Shown: positions 8,720 through 20,287, numbered from the stretch's first letter. The stretch: DNA of 64,000 nt from Marvania coccoides (GCA_963854735.1 OY978105.1:1-64000), one strand, 5' to 3'. Notes: generated from the letters alone by a model not told the origin. Translations and numbers: made by a program.

Positions 8720-9786
8720 ATGGGCAGCGATTTCACAAAGACGAGGGAGATCCTGAGGGTGGTCTTCTACGTCGTCGAGGTCAGCGAGATGGTTTTATTG
8801 GCTGAACAACGGTTTGCGGCGTCGCTCGCCACGGATTCCTCTCTACTAGAACGTAGGTAGTACCGCTTCGAACGCCTGATGAAATTCCTCCTTTTCTTGC
8901 AGTTTCTTTTGTCCCTTGCTGTCCTCATTTGCGCAGCTGTTGCTATAGGTAAAAGCTGGGGTGCGCAGACACGCTATGTCAACGTCCAACAACAAATTTT
9001 CCGCCGCCCTCCATTCCCCCCCTTTCCTTTGGTTTTACGAACCCCCGCATTCCTGACTATCTTCCTTTTGCAACAGGCCTTGACCCAGATGCAATAGGCG
9101 GGAGCGAGATTAAATTCGCCCTTTTCACGGGTCTGACCTTCATGCTCCTCTCGGCGTTCTACGTCTTCCGCCTGGCAAAGGCGCTCGACCACAAGCTGCT
9201 CATCATCATCGAGCTTGTTACTCTCAGCATTTGGTGGATCTTCTGGCTGTCTGCCGCCGCCGCCACCGCTAATCTCATGAGCTGGATCAACTCCTTACCC
9301 TGGGGCGCGGCTGAAGATCAGTTAGACGATTACGGCGACTACATCAGGAAGTTATATGGCGACCTCAAGACGGCACGGGACGCAGCCCGCGCCTGCTGCG
9401 CCTTCTGCTGGTTCATCTGGGGCGCGGTGACGGTCAGTCTCATTTTGGCCGTCATGGATGAAGTGAAGAAAGTTATGTCGGGGGACGGGGTGGCGCCTGC
9501 TGGCGCCGTCGCCGCTCCTCCCGCCGTTCCCGGAACCCCCACTGCCGCCGTCATCGCTCCTCCCTTTCCCAGAGCCACCACCGCCGCCGTCGCTCCTGTC
9601 CCGGATGACCATTCGGGGGGCAGCCACGCCACGGGGCCGGGCAAACGCCCGGCCAGCGGGTCGGGGAGCCATCTGGGCAGCACCACTCCCGCCGCTCACT
9701 CCACAGCCCTCACCACCCCCAGCGCCAAGCTTCACGTCGAGTTGTCAGGTGGAGGCACATTTGATAACTTTTTTAAAACTTATTGA
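8720..9786 (+). CDS. Four-helix (MARVEL-like) membrane protein with repeat-derived tail
   Basis: Three exons (8720-8779, 8903-8948, 9077-9786) join in phase to 271 residues. Helices are visible at FLLSLAVLICAAVAI (across the exon 2 boundary), FALFTGLTFMLLSAFYVF, LLIIIELVTLSIWWIFWL and CCAFCWFIWGAVTVSLIL. The short charged N-terminus and four-helix layout resemble MARVEL/CASP-type membrane proteins, but no signature residue proves the family. An Ala/Pro-rich tail follows. From codon 9607 the frame runs through a copy of the GC-rich subtelomeric unit (GGSHATGPGKRPASGSGSHL) and into the AT-rich tail repeat, where it stops. The original C-terminus may have been replaced, or the repeat family may derive from this exon. 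Confidence 0.65.
9607..9735. repeat. Short copy of the GC-rich subtelomeric unit
   Basis: These 129 bases match 1079-1208 from GACCATT-GGGGGGCAGCC to AGCGCCAAGCTTCAC, with a few substitutions. The AT-rich tail repeat begins five bases after it, so the remaining two thirds of the unit is deleted here. The copy is read in frame as the C-terminus of the membrane protein. Confidence 0.85.
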
Positions 9787-10032
9787 AGCAATACGCATTT
9801 AATGTGGAACCATAGTCAAAATTGTCCCCGCTTCGATGATGCCCAGAGTTGGCATCATTTGCGGAATGGGTGAGACAAAAAAATTGAATTGCCAGTTTGA
9901 AATGGCTGCATATTTGGAATGTATGCATCAAGGCGATCTCGAAACTGTGTTATAATGCTGGAAACGACCAAAATTTTGACACCTTAACCGCCACTAAACC
10001 TTTCGGAGGGAGGGCCGAGTCCTATGTAGAGG
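9741..10032. repeat. AT-rich tail repeat, copy 2
   Basis: Homologous to 2438-2755, with the same end (CCTATGTAGAGG at 10021-10032). As with copy 1, homology stops exactly where a minus-strand gene begins in mid-frame. The telomere-like motif of copy 1 is degraded here to CCTTAACCGCCACTAAACC. Confidence 0.8.
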
Positions 10033-10608
10033 CATTTCGGTGTTTTCTCTGACAAGCCGTGCCCAGTCGCAGCCCAGCAGCTCGTTCACAGCGGCATCTT
10101 TTTGGGGAAGCTCGGCAAGCGGAAAAGCCACCTCCCTTCCTCGGCCATGCCCTACCCCCAAGCGGAAGATAAATGGAAGGCCAAATACCTTCAGCTCGTC
10201 GAGTCTCTTGTCCACGGTGGGGGCACGGTTCCGCCACGACCTGCCCTCCGCATTTGGGGTGGCTTTTCCTATTGGGGTGAGGAAGAAACCTCTGGCGTCC
10301 AGGTCGATGTCCACAGTGCCTCCCTCAGGCGGCATGGGATCCGCCAGACGTCGCATGCGAGGTGCAAAGTATCCTCTGGCCAGGTCAGGCAAGAGAGCCT
10401 CCTCCTGGAAGATCCGCATGAAAGAAGCGTCCCCGCAGGCTTTGATTTTGGATGCGCTCACAGGGAAGATGAAGAGGTACGTGCCGCCACCACACTCAGT
10501 CAAAATAGTCATTGCCAATTTAACAACCGCCTCAGCGGTCTGAAGGAACAAGGCCTCGACCATTCTCTGCAAATTATTTGATTGAAATAGACGGTCAAAT
10601 CCAGGCAT
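9994..10608 (-). pseudogene. Broken gene of unknown function
   Basis: A minus-strand frame of about 190 codons reads from near 10567 (a 3' splice-like TTTGCAG precedes RMVEALFLQ) to 10033. It then continues 13 codons into the tail repeat and stops at 9994. The protein is mixed alpha/beta in character, with TECGGGTYLFIFP and GYFAPRMRRLADPMPPEGG stretches. No family is recognised. The 3' part of the gene is missing, replaced by the repeat, and the 5' part is unclear. It may have one further intron near the FIFPVSAS codons, where GTGAGC occurs. Confidence 0.45.
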
Positions 10609-11331
10609 TAAATCCCATAATAGCCACTCAAATATGATTTTTCACCTCTCTGAACCCAGCTTTTCCGCCCCAAAAGGGGTTTGAGGTCTCACAGGGCAAA
10701 GGGATTTCGCCCAAATCTAGCTGCTTTATTTAAAATTTTCGCGGTCTGGGCGGCCTGCGGCGCCGCAAACCTAGTTGAAATATGTCTTTAAATTGTATCA
10801 AAATCGAAATTAGTTGAAAAAAAAGTCTGCATGGTGCGCACCTGCTTCAAAGCAACCATCAAATCAAACAGGGGGAGGAGGCTTGAACAAGCCTCCATTG
10901 GGCCCAAATCGCTCAGAAGCACTCTTGATAGTATAAAGATTGATTCTTGAGAACACGGGGGGCATTTGACGCCTTTACAGCACTCTACTTTGCTCTCGAC
11001 TTTGAGCAAGTCCCGCAAAAAATGAGGTATGGCGCCTCAAATCGAAACAGAGCGCACACCAAGATCGTTGGCAACCCAGCTGCCCTCCACCGCCGGACCC
11101 AAACAGCTGTCAGGATATTCTGTTGACTTGCCTCATCGGGGGACATTGGAAAATTATTGAACACTCCACCACGTAGACTGCCTGCAAAGTAGCCGCGCGG
11201 CTGCACACTGTGACCTCAACACACCAAGACCTTGGAGTGGATGGCTCCACAGCCATCAAACAAGCAAAGTAGGCCGGGCCCACACCACCCCGACATCCCA
11301 CAAAAACAGGCAGTGGAACTACCCGCAAAAA
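10609..11331. other. Subtelomeric spacer with hairpin
   Basis: No gene is supported here. A perfect nine-base palindrome with a two-base loop (GGAGGCTTG AA CAAGCCTCC) lies at 10877-10896. The 76-base retroelement tail copy at 11012-11087 is listed separately. The rest is mixed-composition sequence with only short frames. Confidence 0.5.
11012..11087 (-). repeat. 76-base direct repeat of the LINE 3' end
   Basis: This piece, from CCCGCAAAAAATGAGGTATGG onward, matches 11332-11407 with about half a dozen mismatches (offset 320). Read on the minus strand it ends in ATTTTTTGCGGG, as does the larger LINE copy. It is best explained as a heavily 5'-truncated insertion of the same element. Confidence 0.6.
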
Positions 11332-13090
11332 ATGAGTTATGGCGCCTCAAATCGCGACAGAACGCACACCATGATCGTTGGCAACCCAGCTGCCCTTCAG
11401 CTGCCCTGGAGCAGGTCCCTCGCCGTGGGCGCCGCAGTCACCACCGTGAGCGCTGGCGCGCGTTCCTGGTGGAGGGCAGTGCAAGTGCGGAGGATGTGCA
11501 ACTCGAGGAGCAGGCACGGTGCTGCGCAGAGGGGGCATGTGGTGGGTGGGTGCCACACTCCGCTCTCGCCCACTGCTGGCACGCGAATCCTCTGCACTCC
11601 CAGCCGTAGACGAGTCAGCGCCGCTCTGTCCGCCCTCTGTGGCAGGCGAAGGTGGGGGTGGAGCTTGTAGGTCTCCACAGTGAGCGGCGTCCACCAGGTG
11701 CTGAGGTAGAAGCGCAGCTGCTGGCTCGGCGACGCCTCCAGCGCTGCCAGTCACTTCTCCTGAGCGTTGGTGCGCAGCAGCTTGGAGGCCCCATCCCGCA
11801 GCGTCCCATTGGCGTGCACGACGCCCATCTCGCTGAACAATGATCGCGCTTCTGTCGCCCAGCACATCGGCACCGCTGCTGGTGGAAACACCGGAAGCCC
11901 AACCGCTGTTGCTGCCTCTTCCGCTGCCGTCCGCGTCACCGCCTCCCCCGCCGCCATCTCATTGCTGGCCAGGAAAGCTTGGTGGGCCAGGTTGTCCTCT
12001 GGAAGGTCCTGGAGCCGAATCCAGAAACGCAGGAGTGCCGCAGCGAGACGGATTTCCACTGCCCACATCGCCGCCTCCACCAGCAGCGCACCCTTCTTAA
12101 TCCCCATCGACGGGGCCCTCAGCAGTGGGCGCAAGAAACGCGTGCAGAGGCGGTGGCTGCTGCCGTGGCTGCTGCCCAGCGCCGCCCAGGCAGTCGCTGC
12201 CGCTGCCCCCCACACCTCCTCTCCGTACTCCACGCCCGGCAGCAACATGGCGTTGAAATACTGGAGCAGTTCCGCTGGCTTGTGGATGACCAGCTCCCCC
12301 GCCCGCCTGCGCACTGCATACATCGCCCTCTGCGCCTTTGCAGCGCGGTGGTCACCTGCAGCAGCGAACGGTTTCAGCGCACAAAAAAAAAACTCGATAC
12401 CCAGGTACGTGAACGCGGCCACGCGCGGCACTGGGCCGCCTGCGTACTGCCACTCCCAGCCGTCCTCCACCTGGTCGATATGCACTCCAAAAACCACGAT
12501 CTCGGTTTTGGTGAGGTTGACGGTGAGCCCAGCGGCGGTGGCGTACTCAAAAAGGCTGTCGCTGGAGTCCCACTGGGGAGGTGGAGAGGGCCAGGTCATC
12601 AGCGTAGAACAGCGGTGGCAGCGGGCGTCCACGCAGCAGCGGCAGGTTTGCCCCAGTCCTGGCCAGCACCACGCGCTCCAGGTCGTCCACGAACATCCCA
12701 AACAGCGTGGGGCTGAGGGGGCAGCCCTCGCGCAGGCCCACCAGGCAAAAAAACTGGCTGTGAACCCAGCGGCGCCTTTTACGCAGACAGGAATGTCAGC
12801 ATACAGTGTCTGGATGGCGCGCATCAGCCAGCCCCCCACGCCAGCCGCCCGCAGCTTCTCCCAGAGCTTCTCTCGCGGGACAGAGTCGTACGCCTTCCGG
12901 AAATCCACAAACAGCGGCGCCTTCACAACCGCCCGCTCCACAGCGCTGCGGTCCCGTCAGCAGCGGCATCGTCCGTCCCTCGGGCTCCTCCGCATTCATC
13001 GGGCCGCAGATACGCTTCTAGCCGCGTGGGCACCGCGCGCGGGCGTTCTCTGACATGAAAGGCTAAAAGCAAGGGCATGAAAATTAAATT
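11332..13090 (-). mobile_element. Degenerate non-LTR retrotransposon (LINE) reverse transcriptase
   Basis: Read on the minus strand, a reverse transcriptase is visible in pieces. An RPDECGGARGTDDA stretch (near 13000) resembles the fingers region. FVDFRKAYDSVPREKLW (near 12890) is motif A. GLREGCPLSPTLFG and FYADDLALS (near 12600-12740) are motifs B and C, but in another frame from motif A. A thumb and connecting region with VNLTKTEIVVFG and FTYLGIEF follow. Near 11540 a CPLC...LHILRTC cluster looks like the C-terminal zinc-binding motif of LINEs. At least two frameshifts and internal stops show that it is dead. The 5' part (endonuclease) is absent. Chlorella chromosome ends are known to collect LINEs such as Zepp; whether this is a Zepp relative cannot be decided here. 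Confidence 0.85.
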
Positions 13091-13661
13091 AAAGAGTGTG
13101 GACATTTGAAACGTTTGGGCAAAGGGCTAGGCGGAGGGCTAGGCGGTAGCGCCAAACAGGCGCGAAATTACCCCGCCGTTCGACATTCGCTTTTTGTAAC
13201 ATTAAACCAGTGCAAATATAGCAAACAGTACCCATTAGAGCCTCATTTCCTACCTCCCATCCTCGCAAGCCACTGTTTTCTCGAATCTCGCCGCGCGCAA
13301 TTCCCCATCCAGCTCCCCCACCCAGCGCAGCAGGCGCACAAATAAGCAGTGGTTTGGACGAAAACAAGCCTGCATTTTGATCCTCCACAGAACAGAAACA
13401 CTCGTGATGAATATAAATACCATGGCTTGAGTGAGAAATAGTATGCTTGTGAGAGCGGGTGGCCATGGATATTCTTGCTTTTTCCGTAACAAACATTTTC
13501 CGTATACACCGGAAGGTCGCCAAAGCTTTTGAAAAGTCACGTAAACCAATGCCATGCCAAAAGCATTGTTTGGTGTTGTTCCTGATGACAACGAGTGTTC
13601 CTTGATGGTTAAACCGCTTAGCTGACGTCCTCAGGCACCTTCGAAAATGAAATAAATAATA
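13091..13661. other. Spacer upstream of the SBP-box gene
   Basis: This spacer marks the change from disordered subtelomere to ordered genes. Long minus-strand frames here (13089-13775) have no domain and overlap the SBP-box start, so they are taken as chance. The promoter of the SBP-box gene should lie in the last few hundred bases. Confidence 0.5.
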
Positions 13662-14990
13662 ATGTCGCCCGCGTCCTACTCCGGCCTCCTCTTCACCCCG
13701 CCGCGGCAACCAGCAGACAAAAAGTGTTGCCAAGTGAGTAGTTTTAGCGTGTTGACCAGGCTGCAATTGGCCCAAAATGTCGCCGGTGGCGCAGAATACG
13801 ATGGTGTTTTTCTACTTGAACCCCTTGGAAGCGCTCCAAGAGTTCACCCATTCCCCCCTGCTGTTCATTGTAGGTCAACGGGTGCAGCAATCCCCTGCCG
13901 GCGGACAAGTTGCTGTACAGAGTGAGTTTCGAAAAAAATATCACTTTTTAGATCACTTCCTCTCTTAGCTAGATAACCACAAAAACATTTCGTCTTTCGC
14001 AGCGCTTTAAAATATGCAGAGAACACGCGAACGCGACCCAGGTCCTCCTCCCCACAGGCGGCCAGCATCGTTGGTGCCAGCAGTGCCGCCGCTTCCAGCC
14101 TCTCGCGGAGTTTGACGGCGTCAAGCGCTCCTGCCGTGCCACACTGGCGCGCCATAACGAGCGCCGTAGACAAAGCGCCCCTAGCAAAAACCGGACATTG
14201 CCAGCAAGCGAGGCAACCTCGCCTGACTTGGCTCCGCGCAGCAATGCCACCCCTGCCAGCTTTGCTCAGCTCTCACCTGTTAATCCTCAGCAGCCCCAGG
14301 CTCTGCCGCCGCGACGCACGATGACAGAGGCCTTTCCACTGTCTCCCATGCTGAACTCCGGCCTGGATTCCGAGGTGGCAGCTGCGCTGCGGGCGGGCTT
14401 TGAGTGCAGCCCAGTGCTGATGTCCACGATCACCCTCAATCCTGCACATATGGAGTTCCCCAATTTCGGCACGATGCCATACTTTTGTGCAGCAGGTCCC
14501 CGGGCGGCAGCAGCAGCGCCCGCAAGTTCTTCAGGGCAGCCCGTGCAAAACCCCCAGCTCGCGGTTCACAATGATTTCTCCTGCCAGCGGTCGGGGGCCT
14601 CCACCCATGTTGACCTTGGGTCAGAGCCTCCTTCCTTTTTGGACACTGGGAGTATCGATAGCATTTTCGATGACCTCGACGCTGAAACCGCAATTTTCTT
14701 GGAGCTGGACGCCGCCGCAGCAGCAGCAGTAGCAGCAGCACACACCGCCAAGCCAGGAGATAACCAGGTAAGATGAAATTATGTGCTCGCCAAGCAAGCA
14801 CAGCTGTGCCAGGAAAGCGTTTGCTGTCAATGAATCAGCAGCGTCATCATCTTTAACAATTCACATTCACTACACTTGCGATTCCAAAATAGTTAAATTC
14901 CAATACAGTTAGATGCATTCCTTCGCCACTTTTTTCTTGCAGACGATGCCTTACGGTGGCCCAGATAAACAGAACCTCGAGCGCTCCTAG
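13662..14990 (+). CDS. SBP-box (SQUAMOSA-promoter-binding-like) transcription factor
   Basis: Four exons (13662-13733, 13874-13921, 14003-14767, 14943-14990) give 310 residues in phase. The SBP domain sits near residues 22-95. It has the first zinc site CCQVNGCSN...CREH, then HRWCQQCRRFQPLAEFD and RSCRATLARHNERRR, whose basic end is the bipartite nuclear signal that overlaps the second zinc site. After it come Pro/Gln-rich and Ala-rich low-complexity stretches and an acidic segment (SIDSIFDDLDAETAIFLELD), a plausible activation region. SBP proteins bind GTAC-core sites and are restricted to green plants and algae. In Chlamydomonas one member (CRR1) controls copper response. The target of this gene cannot be read from sequence. 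The zinc ligands all appear to be present. Confidence 0.9.
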
Positions 14991-15723
14991 TATGTATTAC
15001 GCCAGTGCAGCGCCCCTCTTCGGGTTTCTCTTTATCTTTGCTCATTATTTGCGCCAGTTTTCCTCTCTGTGAGTACGGCGCATATTTGTTCCTACCATCG
15101 CCAACTAAAACAACCCCTCCTCCATTTTGATCAGCTTTGAACAAACAAAATGTCAACCAACGTTGAAAATACATATTTTTTTTTAACCTCGTTCTACATG
15201 TGCTGTGCTCCCACCAAAGGTATTCCCTTTCTTTTCCGTTTCGAGAGTCCTATTGTAATTATTATTTTCAGTTCCTTCTCCGTCCGAATTTTTTTTCTAC
15301 TTTGTTTCTATTCCATTCCTCTCAATCCAAAAGATACGCTCAGCTTTAATTCTTCATTGTACCACCTTTTTCCTGCTTTGAAGTACCAATAGCATGGGGA
15401 TGACGACGAGTCAGACTGCAGTGAGCAAATAAAATTAAATTCCGTGCTTTTTCTTCCCGTGTCCCGTTCTTTTCCCTACATTCATTCCAAGCCAATTTCG
15501 TGCGTTTTAGCATCCCATTTTCTCTGGTGATAATAAAAGCTCCTCGGATATATCGCAACGTGGTATTCTTCAGCTAGCCCCCCCCCTTCTATCCATACAC
15601 CCATTGAAACCGGAGATTGAATATCGATTAAATCATTACATTAATTTTCAAAATCAAGAGAAAGAATTGTCGGGCCGTTGTGACGACCCTTACAAAAATA
15701 CAGTAAGGGGAAAAATTTTGTGT
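14991..15723. other. Spacer between convergent genes (SBP factor and PGK)
   Basis: This spacer holds the 3' regions of both genes. TGTAA at 15254-15258 could serve the + strand gene, and TTACA at 15690-15694 serves PGK. Pyrimidine-rich stretches dominate 15180-15400. No gene is seen. Confidence 0.6.
15690..15694 (-). terminator. UGUAA poly(A) signal of PGK
   Basis: TGTAA on the minus strand lies 30 bases after the PGK stop. UGUAA is the common poly(A) signal of green algae, usually within a few hundred bases of the stop. Confidence 0.6.
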
Positions 15724-15996
15724 CTACTTCTCGTCAAGAGCGGCCACGCCGGGCAGCACCTTGCCTTCCAACAGCTCGAGGGACGCACCTCCGCCGGTGG
15801 AGATGTGGCTCATCTTCTCGGCGACGCCGGCCTTCTCGACGGCGGCCACGGAGTCACCTCCACCGATGATGGTGATGGCGTCAGTCATGCCGGCCAGGGT
15901 GTCGGCGATCGCAAAGGTGCCCTTGGCGAAGGCCTCGAACTCGAACACTCCCATGGGGCCGTTCCTGCGTTGTCACAAAAGAAAAAGAAAAAAAAT

Positions 15997-16027
<31 letters not shown>

Positions 16028-17569
16028 CAGTCACCAAGTACTACTACATTCAGCCAAAGCAGGCACGAGGAAACAATAAGGAAACCAAAAAGCTCACCAG
16101 ATGACGGTCTGGCACTCGCCCAGAGACTTCTGGAACTGCTCGATGGACTTGGGGCCGATGTCCAGTCCCATCCATCCGTCGGGGATGTCGTTGACGTCCA
16201 CAATCTTGGTGGCGGCGTCGGGGGCGAACTTGTCGGCCACAACCACGTCGCAGGGCAGCAGGAACTCAACGCCCTTGGCCTTCGCCTTGGCCTCCAGCTC
16301 GCGGGCGAGGTCCAGCTTGTCCTCCTCCACCAGGGACCCACCGACGGCCATGCCGCGGGCCTTGTAAAAGGTGAAGATCATGCCACCGCCCAGGATGATC
16401 TTGTCGCACTTCTCCAGCAGAGACTCGATGACGCCGATCTTGGAAGACACCTTGGAGCCACCCACGATGGCGGCAAAGGGGCGTTTGGGGGCGGACACTG
16501 CGCCATCGAGGTACTCGAGCTCCTTCTCCAGCAGGAAGCCGGCCACGGAGGGGCTCAGGTACTTGGTGACGCCCTCAGTGGAGGCGTGGGCGCGGTGGGC
16601 GGTACCGAACGCGTCGTTGACGTACAGGTCGGCAACGGCGGCCAGCTTCTCCGCAAACTCGGGCACGTTCTTCTCCTCCTCCTTGTAGAAGCGAACGTTC
16701 TCCAGCAGCAGCACGTCGCCATTGGACATGGCGGCCACCTTGGCCTCGACCTCGGGGCCAATGCAGTCGTCGGCCTTGATGACGGCCTTGCCCAGCAGCT
16801 CCGACAGGCGGGGCACGATGGGGGTGAGGCGGAACTTGTCCTCGGGACCGCTCTTGGGGCGGCCCAGGTGGGAGGACAGCACCACCTTGGCACCGTTGTC
16901 GGCCAGGTACTTGAGGGTGGGGACGGCAGCGCGGATGCGGGTGTCGTCGGTGATGGTGCTGCCGTCAAGGGGCACCTGCATGCAGAGGAGGGGGAGGGAG
17001 GCATTAGTAGGCTGGCAGCAGCAGGAAGAGTCAGCACCCCTCAGAACGAGCCCATTTCCCCCCAAAAAGTGTGCCACTCCAAAAAAAATATCTTCTCTCC
17101 ACTCACGTTCAGGTCAGCGCGCACAAAGACAACCTTGCCCTCGAGCTCGGCCTTGCTCAGGTCACCCACGGACTTCTTGGCCATGGTGGCCACGACGCGG
17201 GCGCCCTTGCCCTGCGATCAAGCGAACAAAAAAATAAACAAGTTGAGGTTGATGAACAACAAGATCTCACGCCGGGACCGCACATTGTCCCAATTCAGCC
17301 ACCAACCCCAGCCGATGTAAATACTTTATGCGAATACTGCGGCGTGCAGGCCGCGATCGCCCCGAAAACGGTGTCATCAGCGGGTAGGAGCTCACCTGGA
17401 CAGAGGAAATGGCCTTGTGGGCCACGGCGCTGAAGGTCTGCTCGGCCTTGCGCAGGGGGTGGGCCTTGGGCTGCACTCCGGAGAAGGCAGCGCGGGGAGC
17501 CTGGGCACGGGGGGCCTGGGCCATGACGGGCATAGCCTGCGCCATCTTAGCGGAGAAAGTGGTCTGCAT
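15724..17569 (-). CDS. PGK: Phosphoglycerate kinase, plastid form
   Basis: Four exons (17569-17396, 17211-17107, 16975-16098, 15964-15724) give 465 residues. The first about 60 residues, rich in Ala, Gln and Arg and lacking acids, look like a chloroplast transit peptide. They end before [17 protein letters not shown], where the mature enzyme begins. Signature features are [43 protein letters not shown] and the nucleotide-binding GGGDSVAA near the C-terminus. The enzyme transfers phosphate between ATP and 3-phosphoglycerate, here in the Calvin cycle. An in-frame GTG lies six codons upstream, but the ATG at 17569 is the natural start. The last intron holds a 30-base G tract on the + strand. It diverges from ARL2 across 304 bases. 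Confidence 0.97.
15997..16026. repeat. 30-base poly(G) tract in a PGK intron
   Basis: An uninterrupted run of 30 G lies inside the last PGK intron. In the transcript it is poly(C), ending about 30 bases before the 3' splice site and followed by a T-rich stretch. It acts as part of the pyrimidine tract or is a length-variable microsatellite. Confidence 0.9.
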
Positions 17570-17873
17570 TTTGGACGCAAATTTCACCCAAGAGACCGCG
17601 ATCTAGGGAGAAGAGGTTGTGAGAATGAAAGAATGAAAGAGAAAGAGAGATGCAGACACCGATGCAGAAAACTCCACCATTCTATCTTGTTTGGACGAAA
17701 AAACAAAGCACAGCACGACCGCAATGCAACACAAAAATAAACTTATTGCAAGCGCGCTTTGTTGCATTTTATAATACTGTGTGAGGGAGTGGCTGCGCTC
17801 GGTGATTGGCGCTGGAGGGGGGAAAATGATGAGTTGATAAAAACATATTGTGATCTGTTTTCAGCTGGCCGCG
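17570..17873. promoter_or_regulatory. Shared upstream region of PGK and ARL2
   Basis: The 304 bases lie between the divergent start codons of PGK and ARL2. The region is AT-rich near the ARL2 side and has a purine-rich GAAAGA repeat at 17625-17648. It must hold both promoters; no TATA box at a convincing distance is seen. Confidence 0.55.
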
Positions 17874-18804
17874 ATGGGCCTGCTGTCCATCATCCGCAAG
17901 GTCAAGCGCAAGGAACGCGAGATACGCGTGCTTCTGGTGTAAGTCGATGCTTGCTTCCACCATCTCCCCCAAGTTTTTGGTTGGCAGCGGCAGCGGCAGT
18001 CAAAGTTAGTTTGCCTTTTCGGCGTGCAGGGGGCTGGACAACGCGGGGAAGACCACGATCGTTAAGAAAATCAGTGGGGAAGACATATCTACCGTCAGCC
18101 CCACGCTTGGCTTCCAAATCAAGTCCCTCACCTGCAAGGGGTGAGGATTTTATTGAGCACAACAGACTCATTCTTTTTTATTGATAGCATTATGTATTGG
18201 CTTTTCTTTTACGCATCCTCACCGTGTGTGCTCGATGTTCATTCCCCCATGCTCCATGCAGCTACCTGCTCAACATTTGGGATGTCGGCGGCCAAAAGAC
18301 GCTGCGCTCCTACTGGCGCAACTACTTTGAGCAGACGGACGGCCTCATATGGGTGGTGGACAGCGCAGACACGAGGCGGCTTCAGGACTGTGCAGAGGTG
18401 AGGAGCGAAAGAGCCAGGGCTGAAAGAGACGTCAAGGCGAAAATTACCCGCTGGTTATTTTTTCCGTGCAGGAGCTGCACAAGCTGCTGCTTGAAGAGCG
18501 CCTGGCGGGAGCTACGCTACTCATATTTGCCAACAAGCAGGACGTGGCTGGGGCCCTCAGCGGAGAGGAGATTGGAAAGGCAAGGGGGGCGCAATGCAAA
18601 ATGCTGCGTCGCGTTGCAGCCTGTTTCTTCAAATGCGCCTTATTTTTCTGTATTTTTCTCCGCACGCAGGCCCTCAGGCTGGATGATTTGGGCAGTCGCC
18701 ACTGGCGCGTGGTTGTGTGCAGCGCTGTGACTGGGGCTGGCCTTGACGATGGGTTTGGGTGGCTGGTGGGCGATGTGGCAGCAAGAATTTTCATGCTGGA
18801 GTGA
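17874..18804 (+). CDS. ARL2: ADP-ribosylation-factor-like GTPase 2
   Basis: Five exons (17874-17938, 18030-18140, 18262-18397, 18472-18579, 18670-18804) give 184 residues, exactly the usual ARL2 length. G1 is GLDNAGKTT, switch I is [13 protein letters not shown]3 is [19 protein letters not shown]4 is NKQD and G5 is CSAVTG. The N-terminus [20 protein letters not shown] matches the ARL2 amphipathic helix. ARL2 (TITAN5 in Arabidopsis) works with tubulin cofactors in making alpha/beta-tubulin dimers. The fourth intron begins AAG|GCAAGG, a GC donor, as no GT donor keeps the frame. Confidence 0.96.
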
Positions 18805-19243
18805 AGTGAACGAATCAGAATGATGCACTTGCGGTGGCCATGTGGGGAACTGCGGCAGCCAGCGTTGCGTGGGAGGGCCATGGTTTTTCTATGCAAACAA
18901 ACAACGCAACAAGCGGCACGCGTCTGGACAAATGGGCCTGGCAGCGGTGCTGCTGGTAAAATAGAATGATGCGCTGCCCCACCGCTCTTCGTTGCACAAA
19001 ATGAATGCCCCCTTTAGTTTTTTTGAAAAGTATATGAAATCACTCCTATTTTTGTGAAAAAACACAGCCACCAAAACCTCGACACCAGAACAACCTCCTC
19101 AGCCGCTTTCTTCTCCTCCTCCAAGTGAAGCCCACTACTATCCAAACTCTCTCAGAAAAATAAGCCAAAGAAGAAGAAATCTAATTTTACAAGGCGTATT
19201 TTGGGGGGGGGTTCAAACATCATTTTTTTTAGGAAGCGCCCAT
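18805..19243. other. Spacer between convergent ARL2 and uL16 genes
   Basis: This spacer holds both 3' untranslated regions. TTACA at 19187-19191 is the probable uL16 poly(A) signal. Nothing else is seen. Confidence 0.6.
19187..19191 (-). terminator. UGUAA poly(A) signal of uL16
   Basis: TGTAA on the minus strand lies about 53 bases after the stop codon of the ribosomal protein gene. Confidence 0.6.

Positions 19244-20287
<1,044 letters not shown>

Noticed and set aside
10877..10896. Perfect palindrome as a transcription terminator
   Set aside because: Eukaryotic setting, no adjacent gene end, and no T run; recorded only as a hairpin within the spacer.
13089..13775. 228-codon minus-strand frame upstream of the SBP-box gene
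   Set aside because: No domain, and it overlaps the first SBP-box exon on the opposite strand.
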